From Coccinella septempunctata (taxonomy: Eukaryota; Arthropoda; Insecta; Coleoptera; Coccinellidae), in NCBI RefSeq assembly GCF_907165205.1, contig NC_058197.1, positions 13,589,266 to 13,653,265 on the forward strand: a DNA stretch of 64,000 bases. Reading direction: 5' to 3'. The position numbers were made by a program, and so were the translations under genes. The notes beneath the pieces were generated by a model. It ran no database searches, had not been told where the DNA came from, and saw only the letters and a program-made list of their open reading frames with translations. Shown here in pieces: positions 37,901-45,427 of this stretch. How positions within the stretch are numbered: position 1 is the stretch's first letter; every line of letters starts with the position of its first letter.

Positions 37901-40900
37901 AGCTTATTCTGTAAACAAATTTGTCATCACTACACTTCTCACGGGGAGACAGGGTTTTTTTACTGAGGTTTTTCCCTAAGCTCTTGTATCATACTCTAAA
38001 TTGTATGGTACCCCGTTACACTAACCTTTGCTAAAACTCACACATATGCTATATTGTTTGATAACTAAAAATGTATTGCTAACATTCAAAAGAATATATA
38101 TATATATATATAGGGCTTAAATGTCAAAAACGTGGTTAATAAATCGGTTGCTTTGGTTTTGAACGAAGAAACATAGTGTAGCTTGTAGCAAAATTTCACT
38201 CAGTGAAACGCACGCGGTAGACAAACGGATCGAACAGCCAGCAAGCTCTTCATTGCAACGTCAAACAAAACGACCGCACTGTTGTCTCAACTAATTACCG
38301 GTGTCTTTGCCGCCTAGATAGGACTGGTCATAAATTGTTCCAACGGCGGAATGCGTTCTTAAACAGGCAACCACTTCTCGGCGGTCCAAGAACTACGTGG
38401 TAGCATCGATCGGAAGAATCTTTGCTTTGCGTGAACCGGGCGAGGAAACTGTGATGGAAACTGTCGATGTTTGAGAGTTTGTGATCTGATTACATTCCTC
38501 AGTTCCTACTAGTTTTAACTGACCCATCCATCTTTTGATGGATTTTCTGAAGGACAATTTTGGACACGTGTATCTCTTAATGTGACCCATATTCTAAAAG
38601 AGCAACTCTTCTAGTAATAAGTCTCGAAGTTTCATCGATCTCGGTGCAACCGTTCGGTCTTGACGATTTTATAACTCTTCCCATCAGGAAAAGGATCCTA
38701 GATGTGAATGTGATACACACTCTAAAAGAAAAAACTCTCCTACTAATGAATTTACGAAATTTCATCGAGCTTGACGATTTTTCAATTGGCAATTGAATCT
38801 TTTTCGGGATTTTTTAAGGGTCAATTGTCGACACTCGTATCTCCCAAGAAAATCATGGTAGATCTTAAGGAAAAGAGCAACCATGGCTCCCAAGCAATGC
38901 TCATTGACAATCCGAAGATTTTAAGTTATCGCAGATCAATACATTTTGATCACCGCCTTGTAGAATTCGAACAAGCTACTGAACTCCCTCCTCTACTTTT
39001 CTCATCTCTAATTCGATTCAACTCGATTCTATAATAACAACTACCTACAACATTTGCGAACAATTCAGTGTTTAATCAAACTCGCGAGTATCAAGATAGG
39101 AAAAAACAAAGGCGCAGATAAGAGGAGGGCAATAAAATGTCTATAAATAGTAAACGTCCTATTTACGAACGCCAAAGCCAGTTTCCTGAACGTTGTTGGA
39201 AAAACGAAGTAGATCGGTGTGGGTTTTCGAGTATCACCGGACGAGAATTCGACTTACCCTTGTCCATTTGAAGGTGTAGGCGACGTCGATAAGGGTGAAA
39301 TAATCCGGGAGGACTTCTCCTCTGTAGATTATGTCCACCTGTAACAAAAATTAGTACATTAAATATTTAATCTTACTTTCGGGGAGTAGAATTGATCGAT
39401 ATAGTCAGTTTTTATCCAACTCGCTCGGTTATATTCTTATCTTTTACGAATCAGACGAAGACAAGAGTGGAAAATGAAAGGAAAGGGTCTTTCTGAGGTA
39501 GAGAGAAGAGACCAAAAGAGGAGTACTCTGGAGGAATCTTCTAGGAATGGATCATGTCAAAAAGTTTCTCCGGAATTTTACAACTGCAAGATCCAAGAAG
39601 TACCAGGATGTATTGATATCTAGTAAGCCTAGACCAGTTCCATGCATAAAAAAATATTGCGTTACCATAGCAACGAACAAAGAACTCGTAAGAAGAGTCA
39701 GTGTGAAGTTTGTGGTAAAAAAAGTAAACCAGAGTTACGCAATAAAATGAAAGAAAGAATATGTCCACCGAAATTGTGAAAATCGAAAAATTGGAGTATC
39801 GAGACATCATCAAGTACCTGTATTTAAGAGGGTTAAGAGGTAAGCAGATTTACGAAGATATGCTTAATACCCTTGGTGATCAATGTCCTTCGTATGCGAA
39901 CGTGAAAAATTGGACTGCAAGCTTCAATAGAGATAAATTTTGCATTGAAGATGATGACCGATCGAGAAGGCCAGTTTCTGTGTCAGTCCCCGAAAATATC
40001 GATGCAGTTCATGAGATGATTTTATCAGACCGTCGAATTGGTCTAAAACGGATATCTGAAGCACTAAATATTTCATACGAACACGTTCATCATATAGTTC
40101 ACGTCAATTTGGACATGAGAAAAATTGCTGCAAAATGGATCCCCAAATGTTTGAATGTTGACCAAGGGTAGAAGCATGGCGTTCGATCTGTGCTCGATTT
40201 GAAAACGATGTAAACTTCTTAAACCGAATTGTTACTGTGGATGAGACTTGGGTACCTACATTTCTACGATCCAAAAACAAAGCAAAAATCTATGGAATGG
40301 CGACACTCTGGTTCTCCAAGACCTAAGAAGTTTCGTGTCCAAAAATCTGCTGGAAAAGTTCTTGTTTCAGTTTTTTGAGATTGCCATGAAGTAATCATGA
40401 TTGATTTTTTGAATAAGGGTAGAACAATAACCGGAGATTACTATTTGACATTATTGACCACTCTGCAGGAAAAATTGAAGAGAAAAGACGCGGAAAGCTA
40501 TCCAAAGATGTTTTGTTTTTGCAGGACAACGCCCCTGCAGTTTCTATATCAGTCCCCGAAATATCGATGCAGTTCATGACATAATTTTGACAGATCTTCG
40601 AATTGGGCTAAAACGGATATCTGAAGCACTGAATATTTCATACGAACACGTTCATCATATATTATATAGTTCACGTCAATTTGGACACGAGAAAAATTGC
40701 TGCAAAATGGATCCCCAAATGTTTGAATGTTGATCAAAAGCGTGCAAGGGTAGAAGCAGAGAGTTCGATCTGTGCTCGATTTGAAAACGGTGTAGACTTC
40801 TTAAACCGAATTGTTACTATGGATGTGACTTGGGTACATTTCTACGATCCAGAAACAAAGCAACAATCGATGGAATGGTTTTCCAAGACCTAAGAAGTTT

Positions 40901-43900
40901 CGTGTCCAAAAATCTGCTGGAAAAGTTCTTGCTTCAGTTTTTTGGGATTGCCATGGAGTAATCATGATTGATTTTCTGGATATGGGTAGAATAATAACCG
41001 GAGATTACTATTCGATATTACTGACCACTCTACAGGAAAAAATTAAAGAGAAAAGACGCGGAAAGCTATCCAAAGATGTTTTGTTTTTGCAGGACAACGC
41101 CCCTACACACGAATCTCATGTTGCCATGCAGAAAATTCATGATTTAGGGTTTGAAATACTAGAATACCCCCCTTATTCACCAGTTTTGGCTCCATCTGGC
41201 TATCATCTCTTTCCTCAACTGAAAAAAGTGTAAAAAGTTGTAAATTTTCTTCCAACGAGAAGGTAATGAAAGCTGTGGAGGTCTGGTTTGCAGAGCAAGA
41301 AGAAGAAAAGAATTTTTTTTGAAAGGTCTAGAGACGTTGCAGGTTCACTATCATGAATGTATCCAATTAAGAAGAGAATATGTTGAGTAATAAGATATTT
41401 TGACATTGAAATTTTGCTTGGTTCTATAGTAGGCTAAGAATTTTTCAAACTATACTCGTAGATATAAACTGTTCAAGTTGGGCAAACATATAAAAGATCT
41501 TACCCTGTGATTCAACGTGAGTCCAAACTTCATCCTGACGAACTTCTGGAGGAGTTGCATAGACACTGCGGCAGGACACTTCAAATACCTTTTTCCGTCC
41601 ATCCTGTGCTCCTCGCTGGGTTCACCGTCTTTACCATCACCAGTAGGTTCACTTTTAACCGCACTATCACTTTCCTCCTCCGTCTTAACTTCGGCCAAAT
41701 CTACTTTTTCACTATTCACAACCTGCGTTGCGTCTCTAATTTCACTATCGTCTTTTCCCGCACTTTTAACGTCTTTCGTTTTACCATCGTCGCCATTTAA
41801 AACTGTGTTTTTCACCGCGTGTTCGTTACCGTCGACGGGAGTGTCGTCCAGATGGGACTGGTAGTACTCGATGGACAGCGAGATCATGTCCTCCGTGCTG
41901 AAGAAATCTAGTTTTTCTCCAACGTTGGAGGTTACCTGTAAAATGTCAATTTTTTCAGGCGTTTCTTCCTCCCGTTCATTCTCGGTTTTTCTCGGTTCGC
42001 GGAAAGAGAAACTCACCATTGCCTCTTGGTCCTTGAGGTTGTCCCTCTCCTTGTCTATGACGCTGTCGTCGCTGCAGGAACTGCTAGCTCTGACGCCGGT
42101 ACTCCTGTAAAAATCCTCCCTCGTCTGCATCTCTCGAGAGTGGAGATTGGGCACGAGTTTGTAGACTAAGGATTGGAGTATCGGGTCGGATCTGCGAGAA
42201 AAATCTTAGGTTAGGTAACACTGGTCCGGTTGCGGGATTGGTTCGGTGACTTACCTGAAGCATATCTGGTTCTTCTTCTTGTAGATTATGTTGCAGTTCG
42301 GGCAGGCCGTCCTGCAGTTGTCGAAATACTTGATTATGCATCCCCGGCAAACTGGAAAAAAAAATTGGGTTCAAATGAGAGTCGATGGCTTATATATGAG
42401 AACGTGATTCGGATTCCGACAAAGTTAAATCCTTCTTCTACGAAGAGTAGATGCTGAACATGGTTGCGGTCTCATTTGACCTCGTCAGAGCAACATAACT
42501 CCACCGTCGACGAAACTGGAATGAATTGTCGGCTTTATTCGATGTCAGTTTCGTCAACGGAGGAGTTATGTTGCTCTGACGAGGACAAATGAGGCCGAAA
42601 CCATGGTCACCATCTACTCTTTGTCGACGAAATGGAATTTCTGGTGATACTTTGAGTGATGGTGGTTTGTTATTTCGATTAAGCTCGAAACATTTGATGA
42701 TTCAATTACCGGCGGATGTTAAGCATCTCATAATTCATCTAATATTAGCATACAAGGTACCCCAAAATGCTGGATTTTGGCTGTTTCTGGTACTTCTGGA
42801 TTGGATGGAAAAAAAACGTTGAAAGGAGTTCTGGTTTCTTCACGATTTTCGTGAAGAGTCCATTAGTGAAAACCTCTTCAAGATATATCATTTGTTTTCA
42901 AGATATGTATAACTAAATTTTGAAATTTGGTCGATTTAGAACTTAACTTTTTTATTTTCGGAAATATAAAAACCTTCTATAAGCACTTTTTCACTGGGAA
43001 TACGATACTATATTCAACTATTTTTTATGACATGTACTAAGGATGAAAAAAATAACTTCTTTATTTTAAATATAGTTGGTATTTTTTTGGATCCCATTTT
43101 ATGTAAAAAAAAATATATATTTTACCTAAAATGCAGGGCGAGTCCTTGACTCGTCCAAATATTTTAACAGTAGATTCTTGGATCAAAAGAAACACCTTTT
43201 TCCTATAACATTTTTTCCGATTCGGCTCTGAATGAAAGATAAAGCCATTTTAAGTTTTCATAATGAGCTATGCCACCCTTCGAAAAACAAGATTACCTTC
43301 AGAAAAACTAGCTAAATCTGTGACACTATACATCTGTGGATCTTTCAAACAGGGTTGCATTCAGACAAAGAACCCAATTTTCCGAATATCACAAATATTT
43401 TTGAATTTTTGAACATCAAATTACCCGAAAATGTTGCATTATACGAGAAAATATGAAGAAAACTTTTATCTCATAAAACGTTCAAATATTCATCAGATAG
43501 CGACAACTTTTTATGGTTTTTCAACCGCCTTTATCTTTCAAACCGAGAGGATGCGGAAAAAAATGGCAAAAGAAGAAAGTGTTTCTTTTGACCTCAAGAA
43601 TCTACTGTTAAAATATTTGTACGAGTCAAGGACTCACCCTGTATATGTCGATATACAGGGTGGGCAAATTCGTTGTCTACTGAGGGGATCTCTAGAACTA
43701 TAGCAGCTAGAAGAAAATGGATGACGAATTCTCGAGCTCTATTTCCATGACTAATCCAAATCTGTAAACAGAATCGGCCTATCATTCTTAGATTCCGAGT
43801 TATAAACAAAAATTGAGATTTTGACGATTCCGAAAAGTTCTCATAACTTTATTGTCTTTGAAGTTATAGATCTGAAACTTAAACCTTCTTAGGCACAGTC

Positions 43901-45419
43901 ATACGTAGAATTTACTGACAAAAGATTTTTTTTCCAATTCAGAAATATCAATTTCAATAAAAGTTTGCATTTGAAAAAATGAAAGTTCACCTAATGATTT
44001 CAAATGAAAAAATATTTTGAGCTCGTCAGTGGATTCTACGTGAAAAAGTGCTTGTAAAAGGCACCTTCGAAGACAAAAAAGTTATGAGAACTTTATGAAA
44101 TTGTCAAACTCAAAAACGAAGGAGGCTGCGGTTTTTACCTTTTTTTGGGTCCCCAAAAATGGGCTCGAAAATGTATCAGTTTTCTTCTAGCTGCTATAGT
44201 TATCGAGATCCTCTCAGTGAACAACGAATTTTGCCCATCCTGTATAGCCGAGAGACATGGCGTTACGATACTTCCTCACTCAGGGCACCATTTCAGTGAA
44301 GTTTCAATTTTTGATAAAATTCTATTGACCAAACGGAGAGTAAACAAAATAAATCTCCATCTCTATGATATGAATTAACACATTGCGCGATCATAGAATT
44401 TCTGATCGAAATGTCACTCAAATCAGTGTTTGATGTACAATTTCTGCGATTCTGATTTAGCGTGATTGCGTGAATAAAAAGATTTTATTCTCAATTTCGG
44501 ATGAATAAAATGTTACCGAAAACACTTATATCTACAATAAATCTAACCTTCATTGTATTCTGTGTTTTTGAAGTGTCTGAATCTTACCTTAGAGTGATTA
44601 GACTTTTACCGCAGGTTTCATAAAGCTTGATCAGGGAATCAACGCTTGATTGACGAATATAGGTACGTCAATTTGTTTTCTATCGATAATTCAGTCACAT
44701 TATCATGCAGAATATCATTCTAACAGCAAATTATGATGTTCATACGTCCATTCATTTACTCTCAATTGCTTCTTCTTCGATATATTCAGAAATGAAAAAG
44801 TTTCAGTGATTTCGTTTCAGAAATCGAGTGACTGTCAAATCGTTGACCGGACAATACCGCTGTATAAGACTATAAACTTTCACAGAAATGCTCTTTACAG
44901 TGATATGATCCTTTCGTTTTCATAAAAAGTGTAGCACCTTTCTACACTCGATTTTATTTACACCAGTGTAGAGGAGGTGCCAGATGATCAACATCGAAGG
45001 ATGCAGATAAACTACACTTCCTCTACACTGGTTTGAATTCAATCAGCAAACGAATACTATAATCGAGTGTAGAAAAGTGCTACACTTTTTATGCAAACGA
45101 AAGGACCTGTGTATAATAAAATGCTTTGTGTGCCCCAGGGCAACCAACCGTCAGCTGATTTTGACAAATTGTTAGACAACCCTATTTTTTTAACGTAGTT
45201 TCGTTCGGTCAGTAAAACCTGCACTGAATGTTTACTTATTGTTGGTTTAATCCTTGGTCGAGGTTTCTCAAAAACTGAATACTTACAGACATGTAGACAA
45301 TCGGCCAACACTGTAGCGTCGATCAGATAACCCTCGCAGAGCGAACACGTGAGCATTGGGTTCAAATCCTTAACGGGGACTTTCCTCTTGCTCCTCATCT
45401 TGTCGAATCTGTACGGCAT
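23849..45419 (-). CDS. Psc: Polycomb group protein Posterior sex combs (PCGF family), six coding exons
   Basis: Joining the six exons listed separately gives 1,006 residues. Residues 25-64 are a complete C3HC4 RING finger (C25, C28, C41, H43, C46, C49, C61, C64). Residues 77-105 match the PCGF segment after the RING, and 150-160 hold the conserved EDMISLSIEYY stretch. After an acidic linker, residues 250-317 form the RAWUL domain (KRYLKCPAAV to FFYRIF). Residues 318-1006 are disordered and K/E/P/S-rich, with a basic nuclear-localisation-like cluster near 452-470. By family knowledge, PCGF proteins pair with Sce/RING1 in PRC1, and the long Psc C-terminal region compacts chromatin. Vertebrate PCGF2/4 lack such a tail, which points to insect Psc/Su(z)2. 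The start is the first ATG after a splice acceptor, so a 5' non-coding exon lies upstream and was not found. Su(z)2 is the alternative name if the lineage has both paralogues. Confidence 0.93.
25952..26289. other. Psc: Psc intron 5, segment without recognised element
   Basis: AT-rich intronic DNA next to the exon 6 acceptor. Nothing recognisable was seen. Confidence 0.5.
26290..26936. mobile_element. Foldback element, family P2, full palindrome
   Basis: The two halves are inverted copies of about 300 bp. The left arm reads gcagtcccaaattcgatgtc and continues through cctcccacgatccttcg; the right arm repeats this inverted, ending ggacatcgaatttgggac. Related to the copy at 43,654, whose ends read tacagggtgggcaaattcg. 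No coding capacity. The ends here are worn, so boundaries are accurate to about 5 bp. Confidence 0.85.
26945..27082. mobile_element. Small foldback repeat
   Basis: aagcatttgtaatcaggaat at the left is the inverted copy of attcctgatgacaaatgctt at the right, with about 40-bp arms. A related right-hand piece recurs at 27,787-27,912. Confidence 0.7.
27045..27165. repeat. Dispersed repeat, copy 1 of 2
   Basis: Runs from cttatctgcggcatttattc through gcgaatttaggcaagaaatg to aaatctacccgataa. It is matched in the same orientation at 27,787-27,912. Confidence 0.65.
27166..27786. other. Intron 5, AT-rich segment
   Basis: No gene or recognisable element. It contains ccaacgctgagg (about 27,592), a short motif that also occurs next to the DNA element at 46,835. 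Confidence 0.4.
27787..27912. repeat. Dispersed repeat, copy 2 of 2
   Basis: Shares cttatctgcgccattcattc, the aaatttaggcaagaaat block and aaatctacccgaaaa with copy 1, at similar spacing. Confidence 0.65.
28085..28491. other. GC-richer unique intronic segment, candidate regulatory DNA (left part)
   Basis: CpG-containing sequence unlike the AT-rich surroundings, with GCCAT at 28,141-28,145. It was continuous with 29,506-29,650 before the hAT element inserted. The open frames here (101 and 92 codons on opposite strands) match no family I know. An enhancer role is inference. Confidence 0.35.
28492..29497. mobile_element. Non-autonomous hAT-type element with 8-bp target duplication
   Basis: Ends are the perfect 10-bp inverted repeat TAGGGATGTG / CACATCCCTA, flanked by the identical octamer gtccgaga at 28,484-28,491 and 29,498-29,505. 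An 8-bp duplication with a TAGGG-type end is typical of hAT transposons. Subterminal regions hold inverted motifs (aagacccggttc and aaccattggttc). At 1,006 bp with no transposase it is a MITE-like derivative. Confidence 0.93.
29506..29972. other. Unique intronic segment, candidate regulatory DNA (right part)
   Basis: Continues the pre-insertion sequence of 28,085-28,491. The first 150 bp are GC-richer and carry GCCATTTCG at 29,580-29,588, a core like the PHO/YY1 site. The rest is AT-rich with no recognised feature. Confidence 0.35.
29973..30755. mobile_element. Foldback element, family P1, with nested insertion
   Basis: Begins tacagggcgagtctttgg and ends gagtcaaagactcacgctgta, with long inverted arms (left: gattcttgaggtcaaaagaa; right: its inverted, diverged copy). 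A 148-bp insertion within the right arm is described separately. Confidence 0.88.
30550..30697. repeat. Nested 148-bp insertion with stem-loop inside foldback P1
   Basis: The 13-mer aaaaaagtgtttc occurs at 30,537-30,549 and 30,685-30,697, and the interval is absent from other P1 copies. The inserted DNA contains a perfect 19-bp inverted repeat (30,590-30,608 with 30,665-30,683) whose right arm ends one base before the second 13-mer. Confidence 0.7.
30756..31236. other. Intron 5, AT-rich segment
   Basis: No gene or recognised repeat on either strand. Confidence 0.4.
31237..31503. mobile_element. Foldback element, family P1, internally deleted
   Basis: The left end tacagtgactcgtac and right end cagtcaaagactcgccctat keep P1 termini around only about 240 bp. 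Internal blocks ccgagccgatacggaaaaaa and gacctcaagaatctact are P1 sequence. Confidence 0.82.
31504..31989. other. Unique intronic segment with candidate PHO/GAF cluster
   Basis: GC-richer single-copy-looking DNA. Within 30 bp lie ATGGC at 31,825-31,829 (GCCAT on the minus strand), GAGAG at 31,836-31,840 and GCCAT at 31,850-31,854. The 67-codon frame at 31,620-31,823 matches nothing known to me. Possible regulatory DNA; motif evidence only. Confidence 0.3.
31990..33163 (+). pseudogene. Non-LTR retrotransposon 3' end, copy 1, with internal duplication
   Basis: Translates in pieces as the end of an endonuclease-reverse transcriptase polyprotein: GLRLNIDKTNILVNP (the end of the RT domain), FKYLGSFINTRANLDTEI, the LLHGSDSWTPYRRHIKQLEQ region, RRPVYKRFKDALHQFLK, and a C-terminal C2H2-like finger CPECGRICRSLLGLFSHRRA. 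A 267-bp in-frame duplication (second copy starting at 32,368) repeats the FKYLGSF to YRRHIKQLEQT part. A frameshift at the join near 32,620 and the missing upstream RT and endonuclease make it dead. The clade is not assigned; this C-terminal layout is common in RTE-like and related elements. Confidence 0.85.
33164..33179. repeat. CATT microsatellite at non-LTR 3' ends
   Basis: Four CATT units lie exactly where the 3' ends of two opposed retrotransposon fragments meet. Short tandem repeats at the 3' end are usual for some non-LTR elements. Confidence 0.8.
33180..33841 (-). pseudogene. Non-LTR retrotransposon 3' end, copy 2, inverted
   Basis: The minus strand encodes the same C-terminal part: RWSGHILRMQDTRLPKIAQY, GGQYKRFKDTLHQSLKSVNA and CPECGRICRSRLGLFSHRRA, with the GSESWTPYRRH-type region upstream in another frame. 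It faces copy 1 across the CATT repeat, making a large imperfect inverted repeat. Confidence 0.83.
33842..34185 (+). pseudogene. Non-LTR retrotransposon 3' end, copy 3
   Basis: Joins copy 2 at a breakpoint with shared bases caccaggaggcc, then repeats the RFKDTLHQSLKSVNA to C2H2-finger region and 3' UTR in the plus orientation. Only about 340 bp remain. Confidence 0.8.
34186..34734. other. GC-richer unique intronic segment
   Basis: No open frame of note and no repeat match in the window. It contains CpG-rich patches (cagtggcggccgtgcctaac, agagagcgacgtcattggcc). Possibly conserved regulatory DNA; otherwise nothing seen. Confidence 0.3.
34735..34982. mobile_element. Foldback family P3, solitary right arm
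   Basis: Matches the right arm of the adjacent full P3 element (gcactataatgttttcattt, aactcgaaaatgaaag, gttgaaaagttgtagt) and ends ttttgcccatcctgta. It abuts the next element directly. Confidence 0.78.
34983..36355. mobile_element. Foldback element, family P3, full length (1,373 bp)
   Basis: The left end tacagggtgggcaaatttcg is repeated inverted at the right end cgaaatttgcccaccctgta. Arms of about 480-540 bp match closely; for example gattttgtctatctcc on the right against the inverted copy at 35,025-35,055. The core (about 35,500-35,880) holds a smaller hairpin and gttaaggcacttttgtcatt. No transposase frame was recognised. A core segment near 35,820-35,850 resembles 62,545-62,600. Confidence 0.9.
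36385..36800. repeat. Short tandem array of about 161-175-bp units (block A)
   Basis: agcaactcttctag recurs near 36,417, 36,592 and (as atcaactcttctag) 36,753. Shared units include ccgttcggtcttgacgattt and gacacgcgtatctcccagg. Diverged copies recur at 38,505-38,880. Confidence 0.8.
36833..37217. mobile_element. Hybrid foldback element: P1 left end, P2 right end
   Basis: The left part is family P1 (tacagggtgagtcttgactc, then gaggtcaaaagaaacac and aatcggctcggtttaaacga). The right part is family P2 (cgttttcttctagctgctat, then gacaacgaattttgccc to ccctgta). It therefore lacks matching arms. Confidence 0.85.
37218..38504. other. Intron 5 segment without recognised gene
   Basis: Mixed AT-rich DNA with a GC-richer patch near 38,200-38,420. 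A 68-codon frame at 37,773-37,979 starts with a hydrophobic stretch but has no relatives I recognise. No repeat match was seen inside the window apart from the microsatellite at 38,094. Confidence 0.35.
38094..38112. repeat. TA microsatellite
   Basis: About nine TA units in a row. Confidence 0.9.
38505..38880. repeat. Short tandem array of about 165-bp units (block B)
   Basis: Contains agagcaactcttctagtaat, ccgttcggtcttgacgattt and the gacactcgtatctccca motif, as in block A 1.7 kb away. Units are more diverged and partly truncated. Confidence 0.78.
38881..39257. other. Intron 5 DNA next to exon 5
   Basis: AT-rich, with nothing recognised apart from the exon 5 donor at its end. Confidence 0.4.
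39258..39338 (-). CDS. Psc: Psc coding exon 5 (RAWUL core)
   Basis: 81 bases, 27 codons, phase 0, acceptor gttacag and donor gtaagt. Encodes VDIIYRGEVLPDYF and LIDVAYTFKW, the central RAWUL strands that fit between exon 4 and exon 6. It is an isolated exon with a 2,165-bp intron (41,503-39,339, holding a mariner) on one side and a 13.3-kb intron on the other. Confidence 0.93.
39601..41460 (+). mobile_element. mariner copy 1, with internal partial duplication, in Psc intron 4
   Basis: Worn ends taccaggatgtattgatatc and actatactcgta are the inverted termini seen intact in the copy at 49,129. At 1,860 bp it is about 600 bp longer than a normal mariner: after gacaacgcccctgca (about 40,535) the sequence jumps back to the transposase segment encoding SVPENIDAVH and repeats it to the end. 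It lies opposite to Psc. Confidence 0.9.
39761..41233 (+). pseudogene. mariner transposase pseudogene 1
   Basis: Frame opens MSTEIVKIEKLEYRDIIKYL, an N-terminal helix-turn-helix region with GLRGKQIYEDMLNTLGDQCP, and runs 136 codons before a 10-bp deletion and stop near 40,171. The second partial copy (from about 40,540) has MDVTWVHFYDPETKQQS, LFLQDNAPTHESHVAMQK and PPYSPVLAPSGYHLFPQ. In a working D,D34D mariner the last aspartate is in a SDY motif; here it is glycine. Multiple frameshifts; inactive. Confidence 0.9.
41504..41935 (-). CDS. Psc: Psc coding exon 4 (acidic linker and start of RAWUL)
   Basis: Acceptor ttttacag, donor gtaaga, 432 bases, phase 0 at both ends, residues 136-279. It holds EDMISLSIEYY, about 85 residues rich in D, E, K and S, then KRYLKCPAAV and FVRMKFGLTL of the RAWUL domain. 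The 81-bp intron before it is open in frame (see findings). Confidence 0.92.
41936..42016 (-). other. Psc: Psc intron 3, 81 bp, open in frame
   Basis: Canonical gtgagt donor and ttttacag acceptor, phase 0. The 27 codons contain no stop (VSFSFREPRKTENEREEETP then EKIDILQ), so retention would add 27 residues without a frameshift. Confidence 0.75.
42017..42191 (-). CDS. Psc: Psc coding exon 3
   Basis: Acceptor ttctcgcag, donor gtgagt, 175 bases, after a very short 63-bp intron. Encodes residues 77-135, beginning SDPILQSLVYKLVPNL, the conserved segment following the RING of PCGF proteins. It ends in phase 0 at a methionine codon. Confidence 0.92.
42255..42351 (-). CDS. Psc: Psc coding exon 2 (second half of RING)
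   Basis: Acceptor ttttccag, donor gtaagt, 97 bases. It completes F45 across the junction, then encodes CRGC through QICF, supplying RING ligands C46, C49, C61 and C64. The intron to exon 1 is 2,935 bp. Confidence 0.93.
42433..42631. mobile_element. Small foldback element in Psc intron 1
   Basis: Arms of about 90 bp: ttctacgaagagtagatg and cctcgtcagagcaacataac at the left, repeated inverted at the right (gttatgttgctctgacgagg, catctactctttgtcgac). No coding capacity. Confidence 0.85.
42632..43131. other. Psc intron 1, AT-rich segment
   Basis: No recognised element or exon. Confidence 0.4.
43132..43643. mobile_element. Foldback element, family P1
   Basis: Starts tgcagggcgagtccttgact and ends gagtcaaggactcaccctgta. 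It holds the P1 blocks cacatctgtggatctttcaa, gaacatcaaattacc and tgcattatacgagaaaatat. The left arm is shortened by deletion. Confidence 0.88.
43654..44244. mobile_element. Foldback element, family P2
   Basis: Starts tacagggtgggcaaattcgt and ends acgaattttgcccatcctgta, with arms of about 280 bp (gaactatagcagctagaaga against its inverted copy tcttctagctgctatagtta). It lies only 10 bp from the preceding P1 element. Confidence 0.9.
44245..44905. other. Psc intron 1, AT-rich segment
   Basis: No gene or repeat recognised. Confidence 0.4.
44906..45108. mobile_element. Small foldback element in Psc intron 1
   Basis: Left gatcctttcgttttcataaa and aagtgtagcacctttctaca are repeated inverted at the right (tgtagaaaagtgctacactt, aaacgaaaggacc). 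An inner pair accagtgtagaggaggtg / acttcctctacactggt continues the stem. Confidence 0.87.
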
Positions 45420-45427
45420 CCTCCAAT
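45287..45427 (-). CDS. Psc: Psc coding exon 1 (5' UTR end and first half of RING)
   Basis: The minus strand has an acceptor gttgcag before 45,427, eight bases of leader, ATG at 45,419-45,417, and a donor gtaagt after 45,287. It encodes residues 1-44 plus one base, including RING ligands C25, C28, C41 and H43. The frame is open back to the acceptor, so an upstream in-frame start in an unseen exon cannot be excluded. Confidence 0.92.
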
